From Candidatus Amphirhobacter heronislandensis (lineage in GTDB: Bacteria > Pseudomonadota > Gammaproteobacteria > Tethybacterales > Tethybacteraceae): a stretch of DNA of 47,075 nucleotides. A model generated the notes under the pieces. The model did no database searches. It saw only the letters and a program-made list of their open reading frames with translations, and was not told the DNA's origin. Below, one piece after another: positions 10,153 through 21,084 of the stretch. Position 1 is the stretch's first letter; the number at the start of each line of letters is the position of its first letter. The stretch spans positions 1 to 47,075 of the forward strand of contig MEIE01000005.1 in NCBI GenBank assembly GCA_001750625.1, written 5' to 3'. A program made the position numbers and the translations under genes.

Positions 10153-10938
10153 ATGGCGGGCGGACCGGTCAGGATAGGCGTCTGGGGCGCGGCGGGCCGG
10201 ATGGGCATCGCCATCGCCCAGGCCATCGCCGACGAGCCCGGCGCCGAGCTCGCCGCCGCCTTCGAGCACGACGGCCACCCGCTGCTCGGCGAACAGATGC
10301 CCGGCCGCCACCGCGGCGTCCGGCTGCAGGCCGCCTCGGCGCCGGCGCCGGACTTCGAGGTCCTGGTCGCCTTCCCGATCCCCGAAGGCCTGGCGCCGGC
10401 GATCGCGCTCGCGCGGCAGCGCAAGATCGCGCTGGTCGTCGGCACCACCGGCTACAGCGACGAGGACCACCGCGCCCTGGCCGCCGCCGCCGAGGAGATC
10501 CCGCTGCTCGTCGAGCCCAACATGTCGCTCGGGGTGGTCGTCGTCAACATCCTGCTGCAGCAGGCCGTCCACGTCCTGCCGAACTGGGACGCCGAGGTCC
10601 ACGAGATCCATCACGCCGAGAAGAAGGACGCGCCGTCGGGGACCGCGAAGCTGCTCGTCGACAGCATCCGCGACGCCCGCAGCAAAAGCAAGGTGCTCGC
10701 CGGCCAGAACCTGCAGATCGACCCGGACAAGATCGGCGTGACCTCCGGCCGCGCCGGCGACATCGTCGGCGTCCACACCGCCCTGCTCGCGAACCGGGGC
10801 GAGTGCATCGAGCTCACCCACCGCGCCTTCGACCGCGCCACCTTCGCCGGCGGCGCCGTCTTTTCCGCGGTGCGCATCGCCCGCCAGCCGGCCGGGCGCT
10901 ACCGCCTCGCCGAGCTGCTGCTAGGGGGCGGCGGCTGA
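10153..10938 (+). CDS. dapB: 4-hydroxy-tetrahydrodipicolinate reductase
   Basis: This enzyme reduces the dihydrodipicolinate precursor with NAD(P)H in the lysine/diaminopimelate pathway. The 261 residues are nearly family length. Seen: the nucleotide-binding GVWGAAGRMG near the N-terminus, GTTGY, the catalytic segment EIHHAEKKDAPSGTA, and the GRAGDIVGVHT motif. The start ATG is 3 nt after the bamE stop, indicating one operon. Its last 18 nt overlap the end of ribF on the other strand. Confidence 0.97.
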   Translation: MAGGPVRIGVWGAAGRMGIAIAQAIADEPGAELAAAFEHDGHPLLGEQMPGRHRGVRLQAASAPAPDFEVLVAFPIPEGLAPAIALARQRKIALVVGTTGYSDEDHRALAAAAEEIPLLVEPNMSLGVVVVNILLQQAVHVLPNWDAEVHEIHHAEKKDAPSGTAKLLVDSIRDARSKSKVLAGQNLQIDPDKIGVTSGRAGDIVGVHTALLANRGECIELTHRAFDRATFAGGAVFSAVRIARQPAGRYRLAELLLGGGG

Positions 10939-11841
10939 CAGCAGCTCGCGGCAGCGCGCCACGTCCGCCGCGATCGCCTCTTGCAGCTCGGGCAGGCCGG
11001 CGTACTTTTCCTCCGGCCGCAGGAAGAAGCGCGGCTCGACCTGCAGCAGCTCGCCGTAAAAATCAGGCCCCGCGTAGTCCAGCAGATGGGCCTCGACCGC
11101 CAGGCGGCCGCCGGGGACCGTCGGCCTCACGCCCACGCTGAGGGCGGCCGCCCAGCTCCGGTCCCCCAGCCGCGCCGTCGCGGCGTAGATGCCGCGCAGC
11201 GGCGGCGAGCCGTTGAAAAAGACGTTCGCGGTGGCAAAGCCCAGCTCGCGGCCCAGCCGGTCGCCATGGCCGACTCTGCCGCCAAAACAGTATCTTCGGC
11301 CCAGCAGCTCGGCGGCGCGGTCAAGCTCGTTGGCCTGCAGCGCGGCGCGGACCAGCTTGCTCGCGACCCGGTCGGGCCCGGCGGCGACGTCCTTGACGAC
11401 CAGCAGCTCGAAGCCCAGTTCAGGCGCCAGCGTCCGCAGCATGTCGGCGTCGCCGCGCCGGCCCTGGCCGAAGCGGAAGTCCTCGCCGGCGACCAGGGCG
11501 CGCATGCCGAGCCGCTCGCGCAGCAGCCGCACGAACTCCTCGGCCGGCAGGGAAGCGAAGGCCCGCGTGAAGGCCATGACGTTGAGCTGCTCGATTCCGG
11601 CGGCGGCGAGCAGCGCCGCCTTGGTGCGCAGGTCGATCAGGCGGGCGGGCGTCCTTGCGGGCGCGAGCAGCGCCAGCGGATGCGGCTCGAAGCTCAGCGC
11701 GGCCGGGCACAGATCCGCGGCGGCGGCGGCCTCAAGCAGCCGGCCCAGGATGCCCTGGTGGCCCCGGTGGACGCCGTCGAAATTGCCGATGGCGAGGGCG
11801 GCCGGCCGCGGCGGCGGCGCCCAGTTTGCTCGGATTCTCAT
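10921..11841 (-). CDS. ribF: Bifunctional riboflavin kinase / FAD synthetase
   Basis: This enzyme converts riboflavin to FMN and then FAD. In 306 residues it has the N-terminal nucleotidyltransferase domain (AIGNFDGVHRGHQ, and GEDFRFGQGRRGD) and the C-terminal flavokinase domain (GRRYCFGGRVGHGDRLG, then GFATAN and GIYAA). The ATG at 11841 lies 14 nt after a minus-strand TATAAT. It is divergent from the superoxide dismutase gene and convergent with dapB. In many proteobacteria ribF sits next to ileS-lspA; that linkage is broken here. Confidence 0.96.
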   Translation of the reverse strand: MRIRANWAPPPRPAALAIGNFDGVHRGHQGILGRLLEAAAAADLCPAALSFEPHPLALLAPARTPARLIDLRTKAALLAAAGIEQLNVMAFTRAFASLPAEEFVRLLRERLGMRALVAGEDFRFGQGRRGDADMLRTLAPELGFELLVVKDVAAGPDRVASKLVRAALQANELDRAAELLGRRYCFGGRVGHGDRLGRELGFATANVFFNGSPPLRGIYAATARLGDRSWAAALSVGVRPTVPGGRLAVEAHLLDYAGPDFYGELLQVEPRFFLRPEEKYAGLPELQEAIAADVARCRELLSAAAP

Positions 11842-11863
11842 CTGCTAGAATTGGCATTATAGT
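11835..11863. promoter_or_regulatory. Overlapping divergent promoters for the dismutase gene and ribF
   Basis: On the plus strand TTCTCA (11835-11840), a 17-nt spacer and TATAGT (11858-11863) make a good sigma70-type promoter for the dismutase gene. On the minus strand 11856-11861 reads a perfect TATAAT facing ribF. The two -10 boxes share four base pairs, so simultaneous polymerase binding is excluded and the two genes may compete. Confidence 0.5.
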
Positions 11864-11900
11864 CTTCGCCCCCGCGAAAATCCCAAAGGAACAAGCAAGC

Positions 11901-12514
11901 ATGGCCCTGACATTCAACGACCTGCCCTACGGCTACGACGCCCTCGAGCCGCACATCGACGCGCGGACGATGGAGATCCACTACGACCGCCACCACCGGA
12001 CCTACTTCACCAAGATGCAGGACGCGCTCGCGGGCACCGGCCTCAAGGACAGCGACGACATCGCCGCGGTCCTCGCCCAGGCCGGCAAGCTCGGCCCCGC
12101 GGTCCGCAACAACGCCGGCGGCTACTACAACCACAACCTGTTCTGGGCCTGCATGGCCAAGGACGGCGGCGGCGACCCCGAGGGCGATCTCGGCGCGGCG
12201 GTGGCCGAGGCCTTCGGCAGCGCCGACAAGCTGCGCGAGGAAATGAACGCCGCCGGCGTCGCGCGCTTTGGCTCGGGCTTCGCCTGGCTCATCCTCAAAG
12301 ACGGCGCCCTCAAGGTCGTCTCGACCCCGAACCAGGACAACCCGCTGATGGACGCCGTCCCGGACGAGGCCAAGGGCATCCCGCTGCTGTGCATCGACGT
12401 CTGGGAGCACGCCTACTACCTCAAGTACCAGAACAAGCGCCCGGACTACCTGGCGGCGTTCTGGAACGTCGTGGACTGGAAAGCCGTGGCCGCGCGCTAC
12501 GACGCCGCCAAGGC

Positions 12515-12518
<4 letters not shown>
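11901..12518 (+). CDS. sodA: Superoxide dismutase, Fe/Mn family (Mn-like)
   Basis: This enzyme disproportionates superoxide in the cytoplasm. The ATG at 11901 gives 205 residues and has AAAGGA 10 nt upstream; a longer upstream reading runs through ribF and the promoter. Metal ligands are visible: His27, His78 (in GGYYNHNLFW), Asp166 and His170 (in IDVWEHAYY). The outer-sphere glutamine comes from the later NQDNPLM loop (about residue 145) and Gly precedes the second His ligand, the arrangement of Mn enzymes; Fe or cambialistic use cannot be excluded. It ends tail to tail with gcvP, the two TAG stops sharing a CTAG. Confidence 0.9.
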
Positions 12519-15365
<2,847 letters not shown>

Positions 15366-15373
<8 letters not shown>

Positions 15374-15749
15374 CGAGGCTCGCCTGGTACGTCTCCAGGT
15401 CCATGAAGTCGGCCTTGGGCTGGACCGCTTCGTTGGCCCGGATCTCGAACAGCCAGCCCTGGTCCTCGGGCGACTGGTTGACCAGCTCGGGCGCCGCCTC
15501 GAGGCGGTTGTTGACGGCGACGACCAGGCCGGCGATCGGCGCGAACACGTCGCTGGCGGTCTTGACCGATTCGATCACCGCGCAGGCCTCGCCGGCCTTG
15601 ACCTCCCGGTTGACCGCCGGCAGCTCGATCATGACGGCGTCGCCGAGCTCCTGCTGGGCGAAGTCGGTGATGCCGATGCGCCAGACCCCGACGCCGGCCT
15701 CGTACATCCACTCGTGCTCCTGGGTGTACCACTTGGTGGGCTCGCTCAT
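15366..15749 (-). CDS. gcvH: Glycine cleavage system H protein
   Basis: This lipoyl carrier shuttles the aminomethyl group between GcvP, GcvT and dihydrolipoyl dehydrogenase. In 127 residues, Lys63 within IESVKTASDVFAP is the lipoylation site. The N-terminal TQEHEWMY is the usual family start. A strong Shine-Dalgarno (AAGGAGAAAGG) lies just upstream of the ATG. A 26-nt gap separates it from gcvT, and gcvP overlaps its 3' end. Confidence 0.98.
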
Positions 15750-15775
15750 TTTCCTTTCTCCTTTTTTTTGGTTGA

Positions 15776-16891
15776 TTATTTAGCGGAAACAGACTTTTGG
15801 CTGAAATACCTGTGAGGAACAAAAGGCAGCTCGCGCAGGCGGCAGGGCAGCTCGCGGCCCCGGACCACGGCGGCGTAACTGGCGGCCGGATCGATGCGTT
15901 CGCTGGCGAGCCGCGCCAGGGCGATGGGCTGGCCCAGGTTGGGCGAGAAGCAGCCGCTGGTGACCTTGCCGACTTCCTCGCCATCGAGCTGGACGGGGGC
16001 GCCGGCGCGCGCCGGCGTCCGTCCCTCGAGGACGAGGCCGACCAGGCGCTCCGGGCAGCCATGCTCGTTCTCGGCCGCAAAGCGCTCGGCGCCGATGAAG
16101 GCCGGCTCGGCGCGCAGGGCGGGCGGCACCAGCCACTGCAGGCCGGCGGCGCAGATGCTGGTCCGCTCGTCCAGGTCCTGGCCGTACAGGCACAGGCCGG
16201 CCTCGAGGCGCAGGACGTCGCGGGCGCCAAGCCCGGCGGGGGCGCAGGCTTCGGCGGCGAGCAGCGCGCGGGCGAGCGGCACCGCCTGCGCGCCGGCGAC
16301 CGAGAACTCGAAGCCGTCCTCGCCGGTGTAGCCGCAGCGCATGACGCGGACCGGCTTCCCGGCGTGCTCGAGCCAGGCGCTGCCCATGAAGCCCAGCTCC
16401 GCGGCGGCGGGAAACAGCCCGGCGCAGACCGCGGCGGCCCGCGGCCCCTGCAGCGCCAGCAGCGCGCGGTTCTCGAGCCGCGTCCACTCGCAGTCGGGCC
16501 CGATGGCGGCGGCGGCGTGGCTTGCGACCGCCGCGGCGCGGCTGGCGTTGCTGACCACGTGGTAGTCGCTGGCGCCGTCGCAGCTGACGATGAGGTCGTC
16601 GATGATGCCGCCGTCGGCCGCGCACATGACGCTGTACCTGCCGCGGCCGGGCTTGAGGGCGGCGGGCCGCAGCGGCAGCAGGCGGCCGAGCGCGGCCGCG
16701 GCGCCAGGGCCCCGCAGGGCGAACTGCGCCATGTGGGAGACGTCGAACAGGCCGCAGGCCTCGCGGACCTGGCGGTGCTCGGCGAGCGTCCCGGCGAAGC
16801 TCAGCGGCAGGCTCCAGCCGGCGAAGTCGGTCAGGCGGGCGCCGAGCTCGCGGTGCAGCGGCTCAAGCGGCGTGGGCTGGCTGGCGATCAT
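15776..16891 (-). CDS. gcvT: Glycine cleavage system T protein (aminomethyltransferase)
   Basis: This tetrahydrofolate-dependent enzyme releases ammonia from the H-protein intermediate and forms methylene-THF. The 371 residues include LHRELGARLTDFAGWSLPL at the N-terminus, the CGLFDVSHMAQ segment, and RCGYTGEDGFE with the folate-site residues. The ATG at 16889-16891 aligns with the family start; no clear Shine-Dalgarno is visible before it, consistent with control by the upstream riboswitch. It is the first gene of the operon. Confidence 0.97.
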   Translation of the reverse strand: MIASQPTPLEPLHRELGARLTDFAGWSLPLSFAGTLAEHRQVREACGLFDVSHMAQFALRGPGAAAALGRLLPLRPAALKPGRGRYSVMCAADGGIIDDLIVSCDGASDYHVVSNASRAAAVASHAAAAIGPDCEWTRLENRALLALQGPRAAAVCAGLFPAAAELGFMGSAWLEHAGKPVRVMRCGYTGEDGFEFSVAGAQAVPLARALLAAEACAPAGLGARDVLRLEAGLCLYGQDLDERTSICAAGLQWLVPPALRAEPAFIGAERFAAENEHGCPERLVGLVLEGRTPARAGAPVQLDGEEVGKVTSGCFSPNLGQPIALARLASERIDPAASYAAVVRGRELPCRLRELPFVPHRYFSQKSVSAK

Positions 16892-16935
16892 CTGGTCATA
16901 TGCGGCGCTGGCTTGCTAGCCAAGGCCCCATCTGT

Positions 16936-17108
16936 CCCGCTACCTGAGAGTTTCGCGCCTGACCGGCGTTTCCTCCTTCGGTGAACGCGCCGTCGCCGCC
17001 GCGTTGCTCTCCAGATAATCCCAAGATCCCACAGTTCGTTCGCCTGAGAGTTTCCGAGGCAGTTGCTCCTTCGGCCAGGCCGTCCCACCGGCCCGTCTCC
17101 TGCACGAT
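16936..17108 (-). promoter_or_regulatory. Tandem glycine riboswitch upstream of gcvT
   Basis: Read on the minus strand, two consecutive aptamers are present. The first runs from GCAGGAGACGG through GCCGAAGGAGCAACTGCC to AAACTCTCAGG (about 17107-17041). The second runs from CTGGAGAGCAAC through CACCGAAGGAGGAAACGCC to AAACTCTCAGG (about 17015-16941). These purine-rich boxes and the paired CTCTCAGG ends are the class signature; tandem copies bind glycine and usually switch on gcv genes. The 45-nt region between aptamer 2 and the gcvT ATG holds a short CTTG/CAAG stem with no U tract, so translational control is more likely than termination. Confidence 0.95.
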
Positions 17109-17123
17109 CGACGGATTGCCCCT

Positions 17124-17156
17124 ATTCTAAGCCCCGCCGCCGCCAGCAGTTAGAAT
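17124..17156. promoter_or_regulatory. Divergent -10 boxes for the gcv operon and xseB
   Basis: The minus strand reads TAGAAT at 17124-17129, which would start transcription about 8 nt before the first glycine aptamer. The plus strand reads TAGAAT at 17151-17156, 10 nt before the xseB ATG. No convincing -35 elements are visible in the GC-rich flanks. Confidence 0.4.
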
Positions 17157-17166
17157 CGCAGCCGCG

Positions 17167-17391
17167 ATGGCGAAGGAGGCGCGGACCAAGAAGGCGGCGG
17201 AAAAGGCGCCGAGTTTCGAAGAGGCGCTCGCCGAGATTGAAGACAGCGTCGCCGCGATCGAGGCCGGCGAACTGCCCCTGGACGAGGTCATCAAGCGCTT
17301 CAAGTCCTGTTCGACGCTGATCGCCCAGTGCAAGGACATGCTCAAGGAAGTCCAGCAGCAGATCGATATTCTTGACGGCAAAGACAAGTAG
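17167..17391 (+). CDS. xseB: Exodeoxyribonuclease VII small subunit
   Basis: This is the small subunit of exonuclease VII, which with XseA degrades single-stranded DNA. Its 74 residues form the expected two-helix hairpin, with the family motif FEEALAEIEDSVAAIEAGEL, then LPLDE and a basic coiled segment ending in the DILDG tail. The start ATG has a -10-like TAGAAT only 10 nt upstream, so the transcript may be nearly leaderless. xseB followed by ispA is the standard proteobacterial arrangement, although dxs is absent. Confidence 0.93.
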   Translation: MAKEARTKKAAEKAPSFEEALAEIEDSVAAIEAGELPLDEVIKRFKSCSTLIAQCKDMLKEVQQQIDILDGKDK

Positions 17392-17429
17392 AGTTCCGGC
17401 GGTCCGACGCCGGCCGGCGACGCGCCCCG

Positions 17430-18284
17430 ATGGCCGATGACGGCGGCTGGCGGCGCTGGCGGCGCCAGGCCGCGCGGGACGTCGACGAAGAGCTGCGCGC
17501 CCTGCTGCCGCGGGACCGCTCCTTGCTGGCCCAGAGCATGCGCTACGCGACCCTGCGCGCCGGCAAGCGGCTGCGGCCGCTGCTGTACCTCGCCACCGCC
17601 GCCGACCTCGGCGCGCCCCGGCCCGACCTGCGCCTCGCCTGCGCGCTGGAGCTGGTCCACTCCTACTCGCTGATCCACGACGACCTGCCCTGCATGGACG
17701 ACGACCGCATGCGCCGCGGCCAGCCCGCCTGCCACGTGCGCTTCGGCGAGGGCATGGCGCTGCTCGCCGGCGACGCGCTGCTCACCCTCGCCTTCGCCGC
17801 CGCGAGCGCGACCGGCAACGCCGCCGACGCGGCGCTGCTCGCCGCCGCCGCCGGCCACGACGGCATGGTCAAGGGCCAGGCGCTGGACATCGCCGACGCG
17901 GCGGGCACCCTGCCCAAGCTGCGCGCGATGCACCAGCTCAAGACCGGCCGCCTGATCGAGGCGGCGTTCATGCTCGGCGCAGCCGCCGCCCGCGCCCGCG
18001 CCGCCCGCCGCGCCCAGGTCCAGCGGCTCGCGAGCGCCTTCGGCGTCTGCTTCCAGATCGCCAACGACATCAAGGACCGGACCGGGACGCTCAAAGACAC
18101 TGGCAAGCGCCCTGGCGGCGACCGCAAGCGGGGCCGGCGGACCTACGTGACGGTGCTCGGCCTCGGCCAGGCCGAAGAACGCTACCGGGCGGAGCGCGCC
18201 GTCCTGCAGGACGAGCTCGCGAAGCTGCCGGCCGGCGGCCAGCGCCTGGCGCAGCTGAGCGCGGCGCTGCTGCCCGCCGCCTGA
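17430..18284 (+). CDS. ispA: Polyprenyl (farnesyl) diphosphate synthase
   Basis: This enzyme condenses IPP with allylic diphosphates to make farnesyl diphosphate for quinones and undecaprenyl carriers. The 284 residues have the first Asp-rich motif in full (HDDLPCMDDDRMRRG, with the GKRLRPLL segment upstream), and GQALDI and KTGRLIEA follow. The second Asp-rich motif reads NDIKD where DDxxD is normal, and the later GKxTYP reads GRRTYV. Both changes touch residues that hold magnesium and diphosphate, so activity or product length may differ. The start ATG at 17430 lies 38 nt after xseB; pcnB follows after 5 nt. Confidence 0.88.
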   Translation: MADDGGWRRWRRQAARDVDEELRALLPRDRSLLAQSMRYATLRAGKRLRPLLYLATAADLGAPRPDLRLACALELVHSYSLIHDDLPCMDDDRMRRGQPACHVRFGEGMALLAGDALLTLAFAAASATGNAADAALLAAAAGHDGMVKGQALDIADAAGTLPKLRAMHQLKTGRLIEAAFMLGAAAARARAARRAQVQRLASAFGVCFQIANDIKDRTGTLKDTGKRPGGDRKRGRRTYVTVLGLGQAEERYRAERAVLQDELAKLPAGGQRLAQLSAALLPAA

Positions 18285-18289
18285 ACGCG

Positions 18290-19537
18290 ATGAAAAAGAC
18301 CTACACGCTGCGCGAGCTGGGGCTGGACGAGGCCATGCTGGCCTCCGAGCACGCCCGGCCAAGCGTTGAGATCGTCAAAAAACTGCAGCAGAGGAAACAC
18401 GAGAGCTACATCGTCGGCGGCGCGGTCCGCGACCTGCTGCTCGGCATCAGCCCCAAGGACTACGACGTCGCGACCAGCGCCACCCCCGAGGAGATCCGCC
18501 GCATCTTCCGCCGCGGCGCGCGCATCATCGGCCGCCGCTTCCGGCTCGTGCACGTCCGCCAGGGCCGCGCCATGGTCGAGGTCAGCACCTTCCGCCGCCG
18601 CACGCCCAAGGCCGAGACCGAGACCGTCGGCGGCCTGCAGGCGGACAACACCTACGGCAGCCCGGCGCAGGACGCCCTGCGCCGCGACATGACGATCAAC
18701 GCCCTGATGCTCGATCCGGTCGCCAAGACCGTCATCGACCACGTCCGCGGCATCGACGACATCCGCGACCGGCTGCTGCGGGTGATCGGCGACCCCGCGA
18801 CCCGCTACGACGAGGACCCGGTGCGGATGATCCGCATCCTGCGGCTCGCGGCGAAGCTCAACTGCGAGGTCGAGCCCGCGGCGCTGCGCGCGATCGCCCC
18901 CGCGGCCGACAAGCTCGAGGTGATCTCATCCTCGCGGCTGTTCGAGGAGTTCAAGAAGACGGTCAATTCGGGCGCCGCCTACAAGGCCTTCGAGCTGATG
19001 CGCAAGAACAAGCTCATGCACGCCGCGATGCCCGACGGCGAGAAGCTGCGCCGCGAGCAGCTGCAGTTCGTCCGGGACGCGCTGCGCTCCAACGACGAGA
19101 AGTTCAACGGCGGCGGCCGCAACTCGCTGTCGGTGCTGCTGGCCTGCATGTACTGGTCGCTCGTCGCGCCGCGCTGGCGCGAGGCCTGCGCCGGCGGCGA
19201 GGAAAGCACCGACCTGCTGTACGAGATGGCGGCCGAGGCGGGCCTCAACCGCAACCAGTGGGTCACGCGGATGGTCAAGAGCCATATCATGAACATCTGG
19301 GAGTACCAGTACCGCTTCGAGCGGATCATCAAGGACGGCCGCAAGGTGCGCTTCCGGCCGGACAGCTACGAGGTGAAAAAGGCGCTGGAGCTGTTCGAGC
19401 TGCGGGTCCGGCACGGCGAGGTCCCGGCCGAGGACAAGGCGACGCTGGACCAGGCCCTTGCCGTGGACGCGGCGGACGTCCCGCGGAAGCGGCCGCGGCG
19501 CCGCCGGCCCCGCCGCCGGGCCGCCGCCGCCGAATGA
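18290..19537 (+). CDS. pcnB: Poly(A) polymerase I
   Basis: This class II nucleotidyltransferase adds 3' poly(A) tails that promote RNA decay. The head domain carries YIVGGAVRDLLLG and the metal-binding DYDVATSATPEEI, and RRDMTINALML and YDEDPVRMIRILRLAAKL mark the neck. The 415 residues end in a very basic tail (about residues 400-415, mostly Arg), as is common in PcnB. CCA-adding enzyme is the alternative family, but the N-terminal extension and the basic C-terminus favour PcnB. Its stop overlaps the tsaB start (ATGA). folK, often next to it, is missing. Confidence 0.92.
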   Translation: MKKTYTLRELGLDEAMLASEHARPSVEIVKKLQQRKHESYIVGGAVRDLLLGISPKDYDVATSATPEEIRRIFRRGARIIGRRFRLVHVRQGRAMVEVSTFRRRTPKAETETVGGLQADNTYGSPAQDALRRDMTINALMLDPVAKTVIDHVRGIDDIRDRLLRVIGDPATRYDEDPVRMIRILRLAAKLNCEVEPAALRAIAPAADKLEVISSSRLFEEFKKTVNSGAAYKAFELMRKNKLMHAAMPDGEKLRREQLQFVRDALRSNDEKFNGGGRNSLSVLLACMYWSLVAPRWREACAGGEESTDLLYEMAAEAGLNRNQWVTRMVKSHIMNIWEYQYRFERIIKDGRKVRFRPDSYEVKKALELFELRVRHGEVPAEDKATLDQALAVDAADVPRKRPRRRRPRRRAAAAE

Positions 19538-20226
19538 GCGGCGCGCTGGCGATCGACTGCACCTTCGGGGGCTTCAGCGCCGCGGTCGCCGGCCCAGGCG
19601 GAATCATCGACGAGCATCATCCGGACGTCCACGCCAGCGAAGGCCTGATCGACTGCGTCGACCGCCTGCTGCGCGACGCCGGGCTGGAGCTGGCCGGCCT
19701 CGACTTCCTCGCCTGCGGCGTCGGCCCGGGCAATTTCACCGGCATCCGCACCGCCTGCGGGACGGTCCAGGGATTTGGCTTCGTCCATAAGCTGCCGGCC
19801 GCCGGCATCGTCTCCACCCTCGCCCTCGCCCGCGCCAGCGGCTGCCAGCGGCGCTGCGCCGTCGCCTGCCGCGCCCACCGCGGCCACTGCTACCTCGCAA
19901 GCTACGAGGCCGAAGACGGCGAGCTGCGCGAGCGCGACGCCCCCGCCCTGCACGCCCTCGACGGCCTCCCGCCGCTCGAAGGCGACTGGGAGCTGTGCCT
20001 GCACGGCCGGATGAAGGACGAGCGGAAGGCCTTCGTAGCCGCCGTCACCGGCGCGGCGACGCTGGCCGACTGCCACGAGGGCTCGCTGGCGCCCACCGTG
20101 CTGGAGCTGGGCAGGCAGGAGCGGGAACGCGACGAGCTGGTGGACGTGCGGGCGCTCAAGCCGCTGTACGTGCGCAACAAGATCGCGCTGACCAAGGAAG
20201 AGCATCGGGCGGGCATGCGGCTGTGA
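19534..20226 (+). CDS. tsaB: tRNA threonylcarbamoyladenosine biosynthesis protein TsaB
   Basis: TsaB partners TsaD in making t6A37 in ANN-decoding tRNAs. The ATG at 19534 overlaps the pcnB stop, giving 230 residues. Seen: the N-terminal ASKHA-like ALAIDCTFGGFSAAV, the SEGLIDCVDRLLRDAG segment and the signature GVGPGNFTGIRTACG. In many Betaproteobacteria rimI lies between tsaB and the uracil-DNA glycosylase; here the glycosylase GTG overlaps the tsaB TGA directly. Confidence 0.93.
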   Translation: MSGALAIDCTFGGFSAAVAGPGGIIDEHHPDVHASEGLIDCVDRLLRDAGLELAGLDFLACGVGPGNFTGIRTACGTVQGFGFVHKLPAAGIVSTLALARASGCQRRCAVACRAHRGHCYLASYEAEDGELRERDAPALHALDGLPPLEGDWELCLHGRMKDERKAFVAAVTGAATLADCHEGSLAPTVLELGRQERERDELVDVRALKPLYVRNKIALTKEEHRAGMRL

Positions 20227-21009
20227 AGCGCAAGGACTACGAAGCGCTAGGCCTAGGAGTCTGGCACGACTGGGCGCGGCGGCTGCATGCGCCAGCCCCT
20301 GCTCCCGCTCCGACCCCGGCGGCGGTACCCGCCAAGCCTGCGGCCGCGGCGAAGGAGGCTGACCCCAGACCCGCCGCGGCGCCACCCAAGCCTGCGCCCA
20401 AGTCCACGCAGGCCAAGCCTGCCAAAGCAGCCAAGCCGGCCGCGAAGAAGGCGGACGCTCCCGCCCGCTCCACCGTGACCCTGCAGCCGCTGGCGGATCT
20501 TGAAGCCGAGGTGAAGCAGTGCGTCAAATGCGGGCTGAGCAAGGGCCGCACCAACACGGTCTTCGCGCGGGGCAAGAGCGTGACCAATGCGGTGATGTTC
20601 ATCGGCGAGGGGCCGGGCGAAGAGGAAGACCAGCAGGGCCTGCCCTTCGTCGGCCGCGGCGGCAAACTGCTCGACGCCATGATCGATGCCCTGCCGAAAC
20701 TGCAGGAGAAGGACGTCTACATCGCGAACATGGTCAAGTGCCGACCGCCGAACAACCGCGATCCTGAACCTGAGGAGCTGGCGGCCTGCCGTCCCTACCT
20801 CGACCGGCAGATCGAGCTGATCCAGCCGGAGGTGATCGTCACGGTCGGCAAGGTGGCCGCGAACAACCTGCTGGGTGCGCGGCGTGGTGCACGAGCACCG
20901 TGGCTGCAAGGTGATCTGCATGTACCACCCGGCCTACCTGCTGCGGGCGCCGATGCAGAAGCGCCAAGCTTGGAACGATCTGCTTTTTCTAGGCAAGCAA
21001 CTTTCCTAG
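20223..21009 (+). pseudogene. Family 4 uracil-DNA glycosylase, interrupted by a frameshift near 20875
   Basis: This is a [4Fe-4S] uracil-DNA glycosylase of the family 4/5 type. An Ala/Pro/Lys-rich linker (residues about 22-80) precedes [12 protein letters not shown], the [17 protein letters not shown] active-site loop and CRPPNNRDPEPEELAAC (remaining cluster cysteines). After VGKVAANNLLG at 20875 the frame is lost. The +1 frame continues with RGVVHEHRGCKVICMYHP and then AYLLRAP, the second catalytic motif, ending at TAG 21007-21009. About eight residues usual between NLLG and LRG are missing, fitting a deletion of about 23 nt. Read as one frame it would end at 21032 with an unrelated tail. 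Either a real inactivating mutation or a sequence error. The start is GTG 20223. Confidence 0.85.
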
Positions 21010-21028
21010 CCCCTCTCAAGAGATCCGC

Positions 21029-21058
21029 ATGATCTAATAGTGTATAATGTTAGATCAT
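21029..21058 (+). promoter_or_regulatory. Promoter with 9-bp inverted repeat and clustered GATC sites before the DUF262 gene
   Basis: ATGATCTAA (21029-21037), a 12-nt spacer and TTAGATCAT (21050-21058) form a perfect inverted repeat. A perfect TATAAT (21043-21048) lies in the spacer, so a protein bound to the repeat would cover the promoter. A third half-site, TGATCTA, follows at 21061-21067. Four GATC tetramers occur from 21022 to 21065. The DUF262 ATG is at 21085. Confidence 0.6.
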
Positions 21059-21084
21059 ATTGATCTATTGGGGGATTTGGCGCC

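Noticed and set aside
16905-16927. Intrinsic terminator in the glycine riboswitch expression platform
   Set aside because: The stem is short with a bulge and no U tract follows; translational control fits better.
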